This document shows positions 35,023 through 48,900 of a stretch of DNA of 64,000 nucleotides, piece after piece. This DNA comes from Petrosia ficiformis (lineage: Eukaryota; Porifera; Demospongiae; Haplosclerida; Petrosiidae). The notes below the pieces were generated by a model. The model searched no databases. It was not told where the DNA came from and worked only from the letters and a program-made list of their open reading frames with translations. The first letter of the stretch is position 1, and every line of letters starts with the position of its first letter. The translations under genes and the position numbers were made by a program. Location: positions 36,233,212-36,297,211 of the forward strand of contig OX345636.1 in the NCBI GenBank assembly GCA_947044365.1, in the 5' to 3' direction.

Positions 35023-36109
35023 CGCAAGTCATGTTCTCTTGTTACATTAACTTTCTTTGGTTTAATTATGTTTTATTATGGATTTTAATTTAATTATTAT
35101 ATCATTACCTATAGTTAGTTTGTTTGTTTTTCATTTTGCTTTTTTTGCTTTTGTTTTACATTGTTCTTTTTTTTTGTTTGGGCTGACTTTTCTTCTAGTC
35201 CCTTGCTTTGCATAAATGGTTGAAAGAAGGTCCACCATTTTTTGGCCAGTCATGTCTTTCATAATAATAATCATAAAACGTGCAGGGTACGTGTTCTCAG
35301 AACATCTAGTTAAGCATTGCATCCATAAAATTTGTAACAAATTTTTCATTCAGGAGGTTAGTCTTCTGATCTTGTATCCATTGCAATAATTTCTGCATAT
35401 CTACAACTTGGGCTGTATTTTGGATGGTAACTAATGGTACAAACCAGGATATTTGTTTTTCCTTTTTGGAGTCTCAATTTAGTCAATTATTGAATTCTTA
35501 GAATGTCAACTCTTACTGATTACTGGCAATTAGACACTCCCCCTGTGACAAGTATTATGCATCTGGCAACTAAACTGTCTTTCACCTGTTTGAGGGCACA
35601 CATTGGCATAGCTAAGGGGTCATGCTGAGACACATGCCCCTCCAACAGCTGACTGTCTGCCTATAAACCAGTCTCGTGTCGGTGTAACAATGCCGAACAT
35701 CATCGACACGCTTAATGATGTATACTTCGCGAGTTATAAAGTTGACAGAGTTGCTTGTGCCACACCCGCATTTTGTGGATGTCACATAACAAGAATGCAT
35801 TAAATTAACTTTCGTGCAATCTGATTGGGCTGCAAAGATTCTGCAGCTTAACACAAATGCTCTGTACTAACGCTACCAGACCCTTCCTCCTCTGTGCAAA
35901 GGGTGTGGCACATTGTTCCAGTTATTACTTTATTGTACATCGAACTTTTAGATCATGTACTTATAAACATTCCATTATAGTTTTTTAAAAACAAGAATTG
36001 AAACAAGAATAATGAAAAACATTTCAAAAAAACTGAAATAGCATGAGGGATAACAAAAGGGAAAAAGCATAAAACTAAGATTGGGATGGTACTTTCGAAA
36101 CTAAATTAA

Positions 36110-36300
36110 AGTAACCACTTCCACATAAGAACCTACATAAGCATAGCTTCTTTGTGTATTGCTTTTATACTCTAGCTATACTTATCTAGGGTGGTTGTGT
36201 TTAATTTAGTTGCTAAAGTACCATCCAAATCATGCTTCTGTGCTTTTCCAGTTTTGATATCCCTATAATTATGCTTTTTTTGGTTTTTTGCTATTCTTGT
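36110..36300. mobile_element. Foldback MITE family A, degenerate
   Basis: AACCACTTCCACATAAGAAC pairs loosely with CTAGGGTGGTTGTGTTTAA, with the same internal AGCTTCTTTGTGTATTGCTTT core as at 42.1 and 56.4 kb. Confidence 0.55.
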
Positions 36301-36414
36301 ATGATATAATTATAATTACATATATTTGTATTACAGTTGAAGAGACAAAGAAACACTTTTACAAAAGGAATTCATGAAGGCAAATGTAATATCGGATTGG
36401 TTATTGGCAGATAT

Positions 36415-36590
36415 CTAAAGCTCATACTACTCATTAACACGTAATAGGAAGCACAGCTGTTAGTGATAACATAATCATAATTAACTGCACCATGTGGCCC
36501 AAAGAGAGAACTGTGCAGTGCCAAATAAGAAGCTCTTTGGGCCAATGGTGCGTCATATGAGCTTATCAAAAACACTGGCCTGATACTATA
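36415..36590. repeat. Hairpin repeat
   Basis: GGCCCAAAGAG at 36494 pairs with CTCTTTGGGCC at 36532, and AAGCTCATAC at 36418 with GTCATATGAGCTT at 36552. It is an unnamed inverted repeat. Confidence 0.55.
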
Positions 36591-37219
36591 ATTATTAGTT
36601 GGATATTGCAATTTTATGACCTCCTAATGTTCCTATAGTCAGAGAGTTGAAAACAGTTAGGATTGAAGCTATATAGCTTTAGAATTAGTACAATCGTACA
36701 CTTCGGGCTCAAATGGTGTTCAGTGATATAGCTGATAGCCCTTTGAGGCTAACTGTGTAAAGTTAGTGAACTGTAATATCATCTTTGCTCTCATCAGACT
36801 TTTGCTGTTAAACACTAAACCAAACTAGTGACTGATCATCACATGCATACTTGTGACATTTACAACCATTGCTATGCCTGTAGTTGCAATTACAGAATGC
36901 TTCTAAGAGATCAAGGATGTGTTTTAATAATTACAGTATTATTCGTTTTGCAAAAACACTAACTTTTATTGACATATACTGTATCTAAAGTCAATAACAA
37001 AATAATAAAATGTAATGTCTTCATGAATTCATTGAAACTGTGAATCTTATTAGCAAGCAGAAAAGGAATCAAAAATCAAGTTTGAAATGTTTACAGATGT
37101 ACAATAAGATTATGGAAAAACAATATCCATAATTATAATTAATTGCTTGTGATATCATCATCAATCATTGTTGACATCTAAAATATAACAAACATTTATA
37201 ATTGTTTGTTTTTCCATTT

Positions 37220-37618
37220 ATAGTCTAGTGTGCTAGCCTCTTCTTCTTTTTGATAAGCTGACTGTTGGAGGAAGGGTCTAGAAGCGATTTATATAGTGAT
37301 TGCAATTATTCCAACGAATCTGATATACTAGCCCACTGGAATGGTAGAGCCAGCAGTTTTTCATTAGTTCTATACTCCCTAAGCACTTACAAGCTCTATC
37401 TAAAGTCCATTGATGACAGTTTTAATTAGTTATCGTTCACGTGATTTATAGGTGGAGATGCTAAGGGCACTGCAGTTTCCATAATTAATTAAAACTGGTC
37501 CAGTATTCCAATGAGTCAGTAAATCTGATTTGTTGAAATAGTTGCAGTTACTGATTTACACCACTTATCAAAAAGGAGGAGGAGCTAGCTAGCATGTTAG
37601 ACTACAGCCCTACTAGAG
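37220..37618. mobile_element. MITE with terminal inverted repeats, unnamed
   Basis: TAGTCTAGTGTGCTAGCCTC and TTCTTTTTGATAAG on the left face CTTATCAAAAAGGAGGAGGA and GCTAGCATGTTAGACTA on the right. The element is about 395 bases with no coding frame. Confidence 0.65.
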
Positions 37619-37853
37619 GTATTATCAACTGAATTGTGTTATGTTCAGTTGGGAGACTTCATTATTTAAACAGACGCAGCTTATAATCCAATCTGGTTTT
37701 AGCAGGCACTATGAAACCATAGGATATAAATGCAATCACAAACGAAACCACTGTGATACAACTGATTTGCAGAACTAGCAGTTCCTTTGATACAACCATG
37801 CAACATTATACATTTATACATAGTACATTTTGTAGTATTCCATATATACGTAC

Positions 37854-40800
37854 TTCAAACAAGTGGCAGGATTCTACTGTCTGATGCGGTAGACACTTTA
37901 CATCCAGTGGACTAATAGCCTGAACTCCAAACTCTCTCTTCACAGAAAATTTAAATTGTAAAAATACCATAGGATTTTTCTTCATTCCCAGGAGATGTTT
38001 GAGTTGTCTATCTGGTAAATTGGATATACTAGCACCATTAACCTCCATATCTTCTGCAGATTCTACGTATTCCTCGTTGATACCTAGTTTTCTCATAAAT
38101 TTTGCAACCTCTTTCACACTTAAATCAATTAAACCTACAGTGGTATTACAAATGAATATTCTTATAATCAGTAGTATGAAAAACATACTTTTGTCTTGAT
38201 TTGTAGGTGTAATGTTTTCTGTGTGGGAGGTAATAATTGTCATAGTATTTGGTTTAATTTGATATTTAAAATGTTACAACTAGAATGCTTAGAATTCACT
38301 GTATACTGTATTCAGCATAATCATGATTATGTACAATTATAATAAAAATAATTATTCCAATGGCAACAATGTACACATAATCCTACATCATCAGTGGTAT
38401 ACCTTGGGAAGTCACTACTGTAATCGACATTATACTGCACATATTCATTAACACAACCTCTTTACTAAGCATACAGCACATACTTGACACAAACATAACA
38501 CATAGCTTTGTACCACCAAGAAACAAAAGGCAATATGCAGGCCATATAAACTAATCCATTACTCTAGCCCAATTATTGTCACTGGTGATGACATGCTTAC
38601 AACAATGCAAATACGTTTTGGCGTGACCTAATCATTGTGGAGGCTGGGGTCCATTATTGGGTGTGGCATGTAATATAACATACCCCTCCATAGACTACCA
38701 GTAGTTTACATAATAACTAGCTGTTCTAGCTAAAATATATTTGTAAAGTAACTTTAAAAAGTGGATAATGACTATGCTGTTGTGTTTCAGGCACGAGAAA
38801 GTCATTTGGTTTCAAATGATTACATCATATAAAAGTTCATTATTAACTTCATTATTATGCCATGATTACTACTAAAACAAACGTGTACTTTTAGAAGACT
38901 ATAATTGGCAGTTGTTTACATTTTGGAAATACAATACCTGAGAAAGAATCTAGAGTTTGTGTACAGTTGATATTGAGCAATGATGGCAGGACTTCATCAT
39001 TAACTTTGTCATCCCATGTCTCATAAGTATCAGCAGCATCAGCTTCATGTTTTTTGCGTAGGTCTACCTGGATTCTATAAAGTTAATGAGAAACAATTAT
39101 ACATATATTAATATATAGCACAAAAAGTCAGTCCTATCAGATGTACTTTTCAACAAGAAACTCATATATTTATAGCAACAATAGTGTATGAACCAAGAAA
39201 CATCTATATAAATGCTATGTCTACCTTTGATGACTGAACTTAACTAAAACGATGATAATTATAAAGTTCTGTACGTAAATAATTATCATACACTCCTTAA
39301 GCTGTATGCCCTGTCACAAATGGTTTATTAAAGTAAAACAGTGTTGGATAAAGTGAGCAGATGTGGAGCACCACGTTTTAAGCACCATCATTGATAAACT
39401 ATATTGGAGGATGACTATGTTACTGCCGTACATGATCAAGAACTTAGTTCTATAACACAATTGCAACTGTACTAACAAAACAGAGCTTCAGATCATTTTA
39501 TCAATTGTCAAACATATTGCTGCTTCAGTGGACAATTATATGTTTCATAGTGTGAAGACAGTCCAAGACAACCATATTTTGACTTGTCCCATGGTGGAAT
39601 GAAGCTAGATATATTGAACTAATCATCTTTACGAGATTTACCCTAACTGCTCACTATACTTTTCTTTTCCCTTAAAAATGGTAAATAGCATTGCACGTAG
39701 AGTGGGTGAGTTAATTTATCAACATCAGCCACTTAGTGCTTTCACCTTGCTTAATATTGCTTGTTGCATTCTGTGGAATTTGTTCAACAGAGCTTTACCC
39801 AGCATTTCATATAGCAATTGTGCACTCCTTCACCCGCCTTCCGTGAGGTTAATGCAGTCCTAGTTTTAATGAAATCATTTTTATACTACTCTCCAGTATG
39901 TTTATTTTAAAGCCTATAGTGCAAAAAACATACAAATGTGGAAACTGAATTATTTGTCAAATGTGAGCTATCTGTTTGGTACACCATACTAAGCTTGCTG
40001 TAAATTCATGAAATCTGAAATTGTGTTTGAACTTTCACAAGCCCAACTGTAAACGTAATGATGTCTAAACAAATGTACTATTGAAAGCTAACATGTTTTC
40101 GTATCTGGTTATAAGTTCTCAGAGTACTGAAACATCATCATTATTTACCGTTAAATGGCATTAGGTGACTGATAAAAGCAACATGGTTTGCTTCCTATTT
40201 GCTGAGTGCTGGCCTCAGTGGTGAGTGGTAAGACCTTAAATAATTACATCTCAACTTAGGGCCACAATTAAACTAATGAGGGTTGTTATCTGTAGGTTGT
40301 ATGGATTCACTGACATCGCCCATATATTTGGGAGGGTAGTTAGAAATTTAAGATGTTAACATGTACCTACTTTCATTTGGAGACATATTTGAAAATGAAA
40401 CATGTGTAATTAGAGTTCATAATGCAGTTAAAAAACATTTCTCTATCTTCTAATAATATAAAAAACCAATAATCATGTACAGAAGCTTGTTTTGATTAGT
40501 TACAATTTGACAGCAAGATGAGTGTTTGTTATAGCTACACTGATGTGTCATGATTGACTTAGGGGAGTTGAGATGTATTTGCACTCCCTTTTCTACTCGT
40601 CAATGAGATATATAGATGTTTTCAAAATTATCACAACTATAATAACTGTTATTTGAGCAAAACACATTTGAAAGGTATGGCTTAATAACCATGAAACATT
40701 ATTTTGGATTTAATTACTTACTTACATAATTATAATTATGTAAATGCATGTGTGCATCCTTCGCAAGCTAAACATTTTGCACAGATATTTTGCACCACCT

Positions 40801-41729
40801 TTTCACTAGCTCTGAATCTGCCCTAGAAATATAATATTCCAAAGAATTATTGTAAGCGTATTTTTCTATTCAAAGCAGTTTAACCCTTCTTCCCATTTCC
40901 AAATCTGGCGACTCTATTGCATATATTTTAGGCCACCGTTCACTTTCTCGACCCCAAACTTGGCTCCTTTTCCGACATGGAGTATAACTTCTACCAACTT
41001 GCTTACCGGGACTCAAAAGTTCTCAAGCGCTTCGTAGGATTAAATCAAATGCAGTGCTCTCCCTTTTTTGACTGGAACTGGGGAAAACAAAATGACACCA
41101 CTGCATGTTGGCACCAGCTACAGCCACCATTTCAGGTTTTATGGCAAGAGAAATGCCTCAGGTACCCACCAGAGCGTGTGGGCGGAGTCACTGAAACCAC
41201 AATTTGCGTGGGCAGTGAGGAGTGTGCACCTCCTTCGAACCACCATTAACGGTGGGACACCCCCTTTTAAAATTCCCCCCATTTTGATTATTTAGGCCAA
41301 AGAGTGGCCAGAAAACCATCAACGTTTTCATGAGCTTGTGCCTGACACCAATTACAAGCATTTGGCGAGTTTTGTAATGCTAGGAGTGAAATGTCACATA
41401 TATGGGTTATTGAATTTGTTTCAAATCTGGGATACATATTACGTAGTGGTTTAATAGCTCTTACTTCCTGAGTGCAAGACGTAATTTTACATAGTGACAG
41501 ACATTAACATCTGGAAGGAAATCCACCGCTTCAACTTTTAGTTTTTCTATTAGAAACAACTTGAGTGATGACTGTTAATGAACAAAACACATGTAATAAT
41601 TTTAACATGATTTCTTTTTTGTTCTTACTGATGTTTTATTTTCTGCAGCCAGGCTCCTCATTGAAAGTTCACACTGAGCTAAAACTTGATTTACTCTTCT
41701 TATTTCTTGCAAAAATTGGTAAGCTTTCC
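37854..41729 (-). CDS. Coiled-coil plus SAM-domain gene, copy 2 (partial model)
   Basis: Exons recognised on the minus strand: 41729-41629 (KAYQFLQEIRRVNQVLAQCE, coiled coil), 39074-38938 (linker IQVDLRKKHEADAADTYETW), and 38134-37854 (SAM: LIDLSVKEVAKFMRKLGINE, then EDMEVNGASISNLPDRQL and LLGMKKNPMVFLQF). The SAM exon is open and ends at a GTACGT donor after Phe-Glu, or runs on to a stop at 37806. Linker and SAM exons join in phase; the coiled-coil exon does not join the linker directly, so an exon is missing from my model. SAM domains usually act in oligomerisation or receptor-adaptor signalling. The locus duplicates 26.9-28.5 kb. The 3' end is not resolved. Confidence 0.6.
38640..38800. 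mobile_element. MITE family B remnant in SAM-gene intron, copy 2
   Basis: GGCTGGGGTCCATTATTGGG and AGCTAAAATATATTTGTAAA followed by GTTGTGTTTCAGGCACGAGA. Matches the position of the family B remnant in copy 1. Confidence 0.5.
39685..39865. repeat. Dispersed repeat shared with 62.83 kb
   Basis: CAGCCACTTAGTGCTTTCAC, then CATTTCATATAGCAATTGTG and CTCCTTCACCCGCCTTCCG match 62830-62970 (CAGCCACTTAGCACCTCCGC and so on). The family is unknown. Confidence 0.6.
39870..40875. other. Sequence without recognised feature
   Basis: Intron or spacer between the coiled-coil and linker exons of the SAM-domain gene. No feature supported. Confidence 0.4.
40881..41420. mobile_element. piggyBac-type MITE, degenerate copy
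   Basis: Inverted relative to 54521-55098 and similar over most of its length (shared AAACTTGGCTCCTTTTCC and AAGCGCTTCGTAGGATTAAA). It starts TTAACCCTT but lacks some 30 bases of the terminus, and its right end has a deletion. Confidence 0.7.
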
Positions 41730-41989
41730 CTGTAATAAAAAGATTACTAATACAGTTGTAAAAGTAATCTGTCTATTGCAAATGACAGCAGCAGTAACAT
41801 GTCATAATTAATAAATTATGAGATGCTTATGTAGGTTGTAATCAATAACTACAGGATTATATGGCATAAAGGTCTTCCTGCGATATATTGGCAATGTATT
41901 TCTATGACAATTTGTGCTGAACTGTTTGTATGCTTCTGTGTGTGTCATGCATGTGTATGTGTGTTATTGTATTTGTGTGAATATATACA

Positions 41990-42250
41990 TACAAGAATAA
42001 TAAAAAACAATTTCAATAGAAAAGAATGATGGCTTTGGCAATAAAATGAAATACCACTTCCATATAACAACCCTACATAAGTATACACAACTAAAGTAAA
42101 AGCAAAACACAAAGAAGCAATACTTATGTACGGTTGTTATGTGGAAGTGGTATGTCATTTTGTTGCCAAATCCATCTTGTTCCTACGTTTTTTCAGTTTT
42201 GATATATATCCCTACATACTCTTTCAATTTTAAAAATGTTTATTTATTAT
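41990..42250. mobile_element. Foldback MITE family A2
   Basis: ACCACTTCCATATAACAACC and complement GGTTGTTATGTGGAAGTGGT enclose ACACAACTAAAGTAAAAGC; outer parts CAATAAAATGAAATACCACT and ATGTCATTTTGTTGCC also pair. Nearly the same as 56340-56580. Confidence 0.75.
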
Positions 42251-42696
42251 TCTTGTATAATTATATATACATACAGACATGGAAATTAGGGCTAGAACAG
42301 ATATTCGATTATCTGGATAATTATCTGCGAACTAAACATCAAGATCTGTTTCTTTGTAAAAAAGAACATTGTTGCCAGCAACACAATGCAACAGTGTTGC
42401 TGAAATGTTATTTCTTTGCTAACTGGCAACATGTTGTCAGAAACAGGAACCTCTCTATTTTGTGGTGCAACATGTAAACATACACTGTGGAACATTGTGA
42501 AGACGAAATTGCAATGAAATGGCCGTTGATAAAAGTATTTCTGTATATTACCAGCATTTTTGGCTTTTAGAGAGCAGAACAAACTTTAAATAGACCAATA
42601 CTGTTTGTATAAACATCTATTGCAGTTGATTACAGCAAAAAGGTGAGGTAATACTGTATATTTTAGTGCAAACAAATCATAAATATTTTAGAGCAA

Positions 42697-42979
42697 TTAT
42701 GTATTGCAAATGGATATACAGACAGTAAAAGCAGGAACAGTTCCACCCCTAATTGAAATTGTAACATTTGTAATAACGTCATTACCTTCAGAAACTGTCA
42801 TTTCAGTGTACTGTTTCAATTCCTGTATATGACAGTCACGGAGGTCTTCTTTCAATGTAACTGGGAGAGAACTGAAATCATACATTCCTTCTTGTAGCCA
42901 TATTACAAATGTTTGTAAGGCCTTCATTATTTCAATCATACGAAGTTCTTCAAGGAATTTCAGTTGTAGTGGATTCAAC
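42697..42979 (-). CDS. Putative last exon of RNF213-like gene
   Basis: Reads LNPLQLKFLEELRMIEIMKA then ALQTFVIWLQEGMYDF, like the C-terminal block of RNF213 family members (L--LQLKFL--L------L--Y--WL-EG-YDF). The frame ends at a TAA at 42697; a GTAATG donor at about 42772 could end the exon earlier if another exon follows. I favour termination here because nothing similar follows on the left. Confidence 0.6.
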
Positions 42980-45900
42980 CTATAGTCATGATGTATAAGA
43001 ATGATGTGAAACAAAATCCACACAAAATCTAATTATTATCAAGTAGGGAATTAGAGACTGACTATGCTTCATTTAATAACCCAATATTAATATTTTCTCT
43101 ATAATTATAAGTAGCATTTTACAAGTAAAAGATTGTTGTTCCTTGTCCATAATTCAGTGAGCAAGGTTTAATACATATGTACCTGTATACATCAATCCCA
43201 AGTACTTCCTTGAAAATCTTGGCATTTGAATCATTTTCATTTGGCAAATCATGTGACTTCAGAAAATCTGGTAACTTGCCATTTTTGATCTGGTCCCTGA
43301 GCGATGATTTGATGGCAACTTCAGAATGACTGCTCTATTTATACAAGTGTAGCAAAGTAATATGAATGATGAAAATAATCATTATGGTATATAGTATAGC
43401 TTACAAACACAAATTGATACGAGTTAGTGATAATAGTGTCATGTTGGCCCTAAAGGCAACAGCACAGACTAAATGTCAGGACCAAAGGTGTAGACTTAGC
43501 TAAAACACTGAAATCAACTACTGTACATTATACATATTTCTATAACAATTGAACATAATTATTTAGTTGCACATAAAAGTCATCAGAAAGTACAGTAGTA
43601 TATTTATGTAGGGATGTGCTGGCTGATGCAAGTTTTCATTATGCCTTCATTACACCGTGGAACAGTCTTTGAAACACATCAGAACTCAAGTAGAAAGGAC
43701 TATTGTTTTCTTTTTTTAGAATTCCCATTCATGGCTTACTGTTTCATATGTCCAGATACAACAAGGTTTAAAGTTTATTGGAGTTCTTATAACCAATTAT
43801 CCAAACCATATTATAAGTAGCACATATGAAGTAGACTTTGCATTAGATTTCTGCATGTGTATGGTATATAGTACTGTGTCAGTGAATTATCTTCTATTGT
43901 TCATGATTAGTAGTATTTTGGCAGTTATTTTCAAAACTAGTAGTCTCATGTATAAAATAAATTATTGAAATTGATAGATTTAGGGATATCAAAACCCAAA
44001 ATGTGTACAAAAAGTGGGTATATTATTAACACATGCAGGTTAATACAGAACAGTAATAAAATTACATCTACTTGCGTATTTCCTTGAAAATATCATGAAA
44101 TTAGATATTAATGATCTAAATTGAAGGAGATATATATGGATGTTAAATGGTATAAAAAGTGGGTAAAGATAGTGCAATAAATATCACTTCTGTTACCTTA
44201 AATTGTGGCCATTGAATAGTGCTACTACAAAGTATAACAAAAGTGATATTTATCTTTAGTGATCTACCTTGTTTCTTATTCTTAATTTTATACATTTGCC
44301 ATCATTCCTACATCTCCTCGATTTTTAAAAAACTCTTATCTAACTTCCTTAACTTATATAATCATCACAAATGTAATTCCTACCTGTATTAAGCACAGTG
44401 CAGCAATTCTCAAACCTATAGTTATTTCCAATAGTGAGTGATAACTCAATGAATGACAATGTTTTAACACATTCAGCATATATTCAGAGTCTGGTACAAC
44501 CTAAAAATTAATTGTAGCAAACAATGATGGCTAAAAGATGACTGAATGGTTGACTGTTGTGATAAACAGATGGCTATGTCCAATGAGTGAGAGTTGGCAT
44601 ATATGACAAAACAGAAAAGAATATTGCTGGTATAGTATATTGCTTTGTTGAGTTATGTATTCTTAATTAAGATTGTATGGTTTCTTTTGGTTTTTGTGAG
44701 CATGCTCAGTAGCACATGTCAGATTACCTCATGTTATGGTTTTGTTAGTACTCTCTGTCTCTCTCTCTCTCTCTTATTTCTTATTTTAGTATCAAATATA
44801 TAATTTAGAAATATTAAGATACTACAGCTGCTGTTTCTAAATTAAATTTATGAACATTATTCTGAGGTCATGGTGAACACGAATAATCTTTAGTATTCTC
44901 ATGAAATATGAGCTTACCCTGTAATCAGCAGGAATGCTTTTCACAAGATCACCAAGACTAACAGCAGAACTTTCAACACTGTAATTAAAAGTAAAAGTGT
45001 AATAGTGAAATAATGTTGTTAACAAATATGACCAGGTAGCAGAAGTAACCATCAACGTGTCATACAGGATGCCAAAATGTGGACTTTAATTAAAATTAAA
45101 AAGTTACAATTACTGGTTTTGGTAAAATATCTAGATTTGCTTTTTGCTGTTTCATTAAAATTAATTTATTGTTTGTTTGCTCATGTGAAACTGGTATTTT
45201 TTCCACATGTTCCATAAAGATTGGAGAAACGGCCTTATAAGCACATAAATCATGAATGAACTCATCAACTAAAACTATTTCATTCACTGGGTGCATCAAA
45301 CTGCATTCTATTTAAACTCACTAATATATACGCAGGGCCATTGAATAACAAATTACCAATACCATGTGTTTATAACAAGATATATAGAGAAAAAAGGATC
45401 CCTATGATTGCTTTGTGGTATCCATCATTCGGTAATCATGGCTGTGAGCGCACATTCTATTACGCACCACACTTATTATTTAAAAGACCCCCCAGAATGA
45501 CACAAATTTTTTAACTATGTATACAATGCATACTCACGTAAGTGACATAAGAATACATATAATATATAGTTCAAACCCGTGGGAAAGTAATCATAGGGAT
45601 GGCCCTATGGACCATAAGAAGTACCATTAATTTTGTTGTGCACGTTAAGTTTTAAATACATTAATTTTATGACATGTGTAATGCCATCAATTGCAGAAGT
45701 TAACATGCAATCTAATTTACTATTGTCTTGGGGTGTTCTTACATTCATAAAACGCTTTTTACACATAGTTAGGCAAGAAAGTAGCAGATAATTAATGTAT
45801 GTTTCTTTTGTAATAATTGTATATTTTTGTGGTGTAGTTGCCCAATGCACAAATCCATAAGTACATATGACATGCAACATCAAAAAATGGTGAGGGAAAT

Positions 45901-48900
45901 TACAATACTTAACTGTTATAATCATGTAGTATGTACAGTTTGAAGTAATTGTTAAACTCACAAAATACTGGCTACTGACTCATCAACATTTTTGAATATC
46001 CATTTCATCGTGACAGATGAAACTGACTTTATAATCTTCATTTCAGACAAGAATACAGAAATTACATCTTCTTGAAGTTTATGTAAATTGTACACCTGAG
46101 GAACAACCTTCTTCAACAGTGAAGGATCTGATTCACAACTAGGATTAAAGCAAGAGGGCCTGACACAACAACATCGAGATATAAGACATAGTATATCAGT
46201 CAGATCATCAAATCTATAGAAAGTGACATTATCATAATAAGTTTAATAAGTAGTAAATGTTACAAGAATACTTTGCTATTGGTTGCTTGGTGAATGTTGA
46301 AATTTTGAGAGAAGATATTTCATTTTGTTCTTCAATTATCCTTTGTAAGTAGTGGTTTCTTTTTCCAAAGTCACTTTGACATATTTGCTTGAGGAAGTTA
46401 TTATTGACATTTATCTGTATCATTATAAAAATAAAACAATTAAAAGTATTCCATTATAAATATAGCTTACAATGCTGTTAATGTATATCAAAAGTATACC
46501 AGAAGTGCCAGGAACTGAAATCACTTCACTCAACATAGCATCTCCATTGAGTATGGGAAGATTTAAATCAGGCATAAGGCATTCTTTATACTTCCTTGTG
46601 AATTCTGTGTAGAACAAGATATGACCACTGTAGCATTACATCTATAACATTTTTGAATTACCACAAATTCTTTGAAACTGTTCTGTCCTTTCAGTCTGAA
46701 TCTGTGGCGAATATCCAATATCAGATACCTCTACAGCCAGTAGATTATTAACAGTGGTACTTTCAGTTTGTTTTCTTGTTAAGTACTGAGGAAACTGAGT
46801 ATGGATCCATTGGTAGAAGTCCACTAGATCTGGCAGTATACGAATTCCTGCATCAAGTATTGGACGCATAAGCAAAAACTGATATAAAACATAGAATGAT
46901 GAGTTGGAGTCTCCAAAGTTAGTGGAAGTTAAAATGAAAGTCATAAAACTCTTTTCATCAGCAAATACAGGACAGTGGTTTTCAAGGTGCCTGCAATGTA
47001 TAACAAGGCAATTAATGTGAATGTTTATTATTATTTAGTATCACATCATGGTAGAGACTTACAGTAACTGACTATGAATTGAACCTTCCACAATCTTTTG
47101 CTTCAGACACTTTGTCTATGAAAGTTTGTAATATTTTGATAAATAATAAGTGCAATCAAATCTAGTGATCTAACCTTGAAAAGCATGTCATTCCATGCTG
47201 GAATAAATATTTCTTGATTGAAGTACTTTTCATATTCATTCAATTGTTGTAAGGTGTTAAATGATGGCACCGCATGCAGGTACTGTGTCTGCATGTGAAG
47301 AAAGGGAATGAAATTTGCTTAATTTCAAATAAAAATTACTAACATTGAGAAGTTTTGTAGTACACAACATGACAAGCATTTCCCTCTGTTCAGATGTTAT
47401 ACCAAGATTTTGTAGTATCAATGTCCATGCTTTCTCCATTCTTTCTTTGCATATATTTCTAGCTGTTTGAACATTGCAGAATAATTGTCCTTGAAATTGA
47501 AATTCTACCTTTTTTCTTGATAGACAAAGTAGATATACACATAAACAAGTATAGTTTGCCCACTGGATGAAATACAAGCATGGTAAACTCATTGTTCCTC
47601 TGGTAATGTGCTGATAACTTTCTTGGGACAGGCAATGACCAGTATCTGACAGAACAGTTACTTCATCATACATTTTACTTCCAATGGGATCCTCATACTG
47701 AAGATAAAAATAACATGATACTACTTTAGCATCAACTGTAATACCATCTTACTGTTGATCCTGGAATAAATGTACCAACAAGACTTTCAGGAAAAAACAG
47801 ATGACTCCAAAAGTGAGTCATTTTGTCTGGAGTTCCAATAATTGATGCAATTAAATGAGCAGCACATTGCCACATGTCCTTCGTGTCTGAGACAAAGAAA
47901 ACAATTCTATAATCACAAAAAAAGAAGAACTCTCTCCATAATATTATACATACCATTGCTTTGTGCTTTTGGATTTATGAAATTTGTCTGGAGTTGATCC
48001 ATATCAATTACTGCTGTATCACTAATGGTCCTTCCACCTCCAATAAACAAAGTAATAAGATGCATATAAGTAGGTGATATGTAAAGTTTCATTTCTGACT
48101 CTAAAACAACTCCAACCTCAGGTGAGTGATGCTATTATAGAAAACAAGAGTAATGGTTATGTTGGAGTAATGAACTGTATGCACAAACCTCTTCAATATA
48201 GAAGTGATTATAAACAGCTAAAAATATGCTCATCATGAAAATATACTTTTTAGACTGGCCTCTGTTACTCATTGATTTCATAAAACTAGAATTATAAAAA
48301 AAGTGTGAAATCATAAGCATTCCAGTTATGAGGTTTATTGAGCTTTTAAAAATGATAATTTAATTCTGAAAACAATTTACTAGAAGGTCTTTTCAGCTGT
48401 AGGCTGTATATAGCCCTAGATTAATATCAACTAACCATTGGGACATAGTCTTTAATAAAACACGAGGAACAAGTTTTTGTGAGGAGATGACCATCTCTTT
48501 GATTGCTGATGAAACTGGTGGATAGATATGCTTTGCATCATCTTTGCTCTTTTCAGGCAATAATTCAAGAAACCAAGTTGTTGAGAACTCTGGAAATAGA
48601 GGTTTCTGAGTGATAGAGTACTAAAATAAATATTAGAGTATGTACATTCATGACTTCACCTCTTTTTCAAAATCATCTCGTAACTTAGTTAGACATGTAA
48701 AATGTGCACATAACTCATGTTTAGGAAGCAATAGCCTTGGTAACAGTTTATAACTTTTGCAACACTTCAGAATTTCATATGCCAACAGAAGTCCATTACA
48801 TTCACCAAAATGTTCATTCAATATCATATCAACATCCATAATCTTTTATGAACAGAGACAAAAGAAATATATATGAAACGAAATTATGCATTTTTTATCA

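Noticed and set aside
45962..46213. Cys-rich stretch RCCCVRPSCFNPSC as RING finger in the RNF213-like gene
   Set aside because: Spacing and lack of His do not fit RING or RZ ligands.
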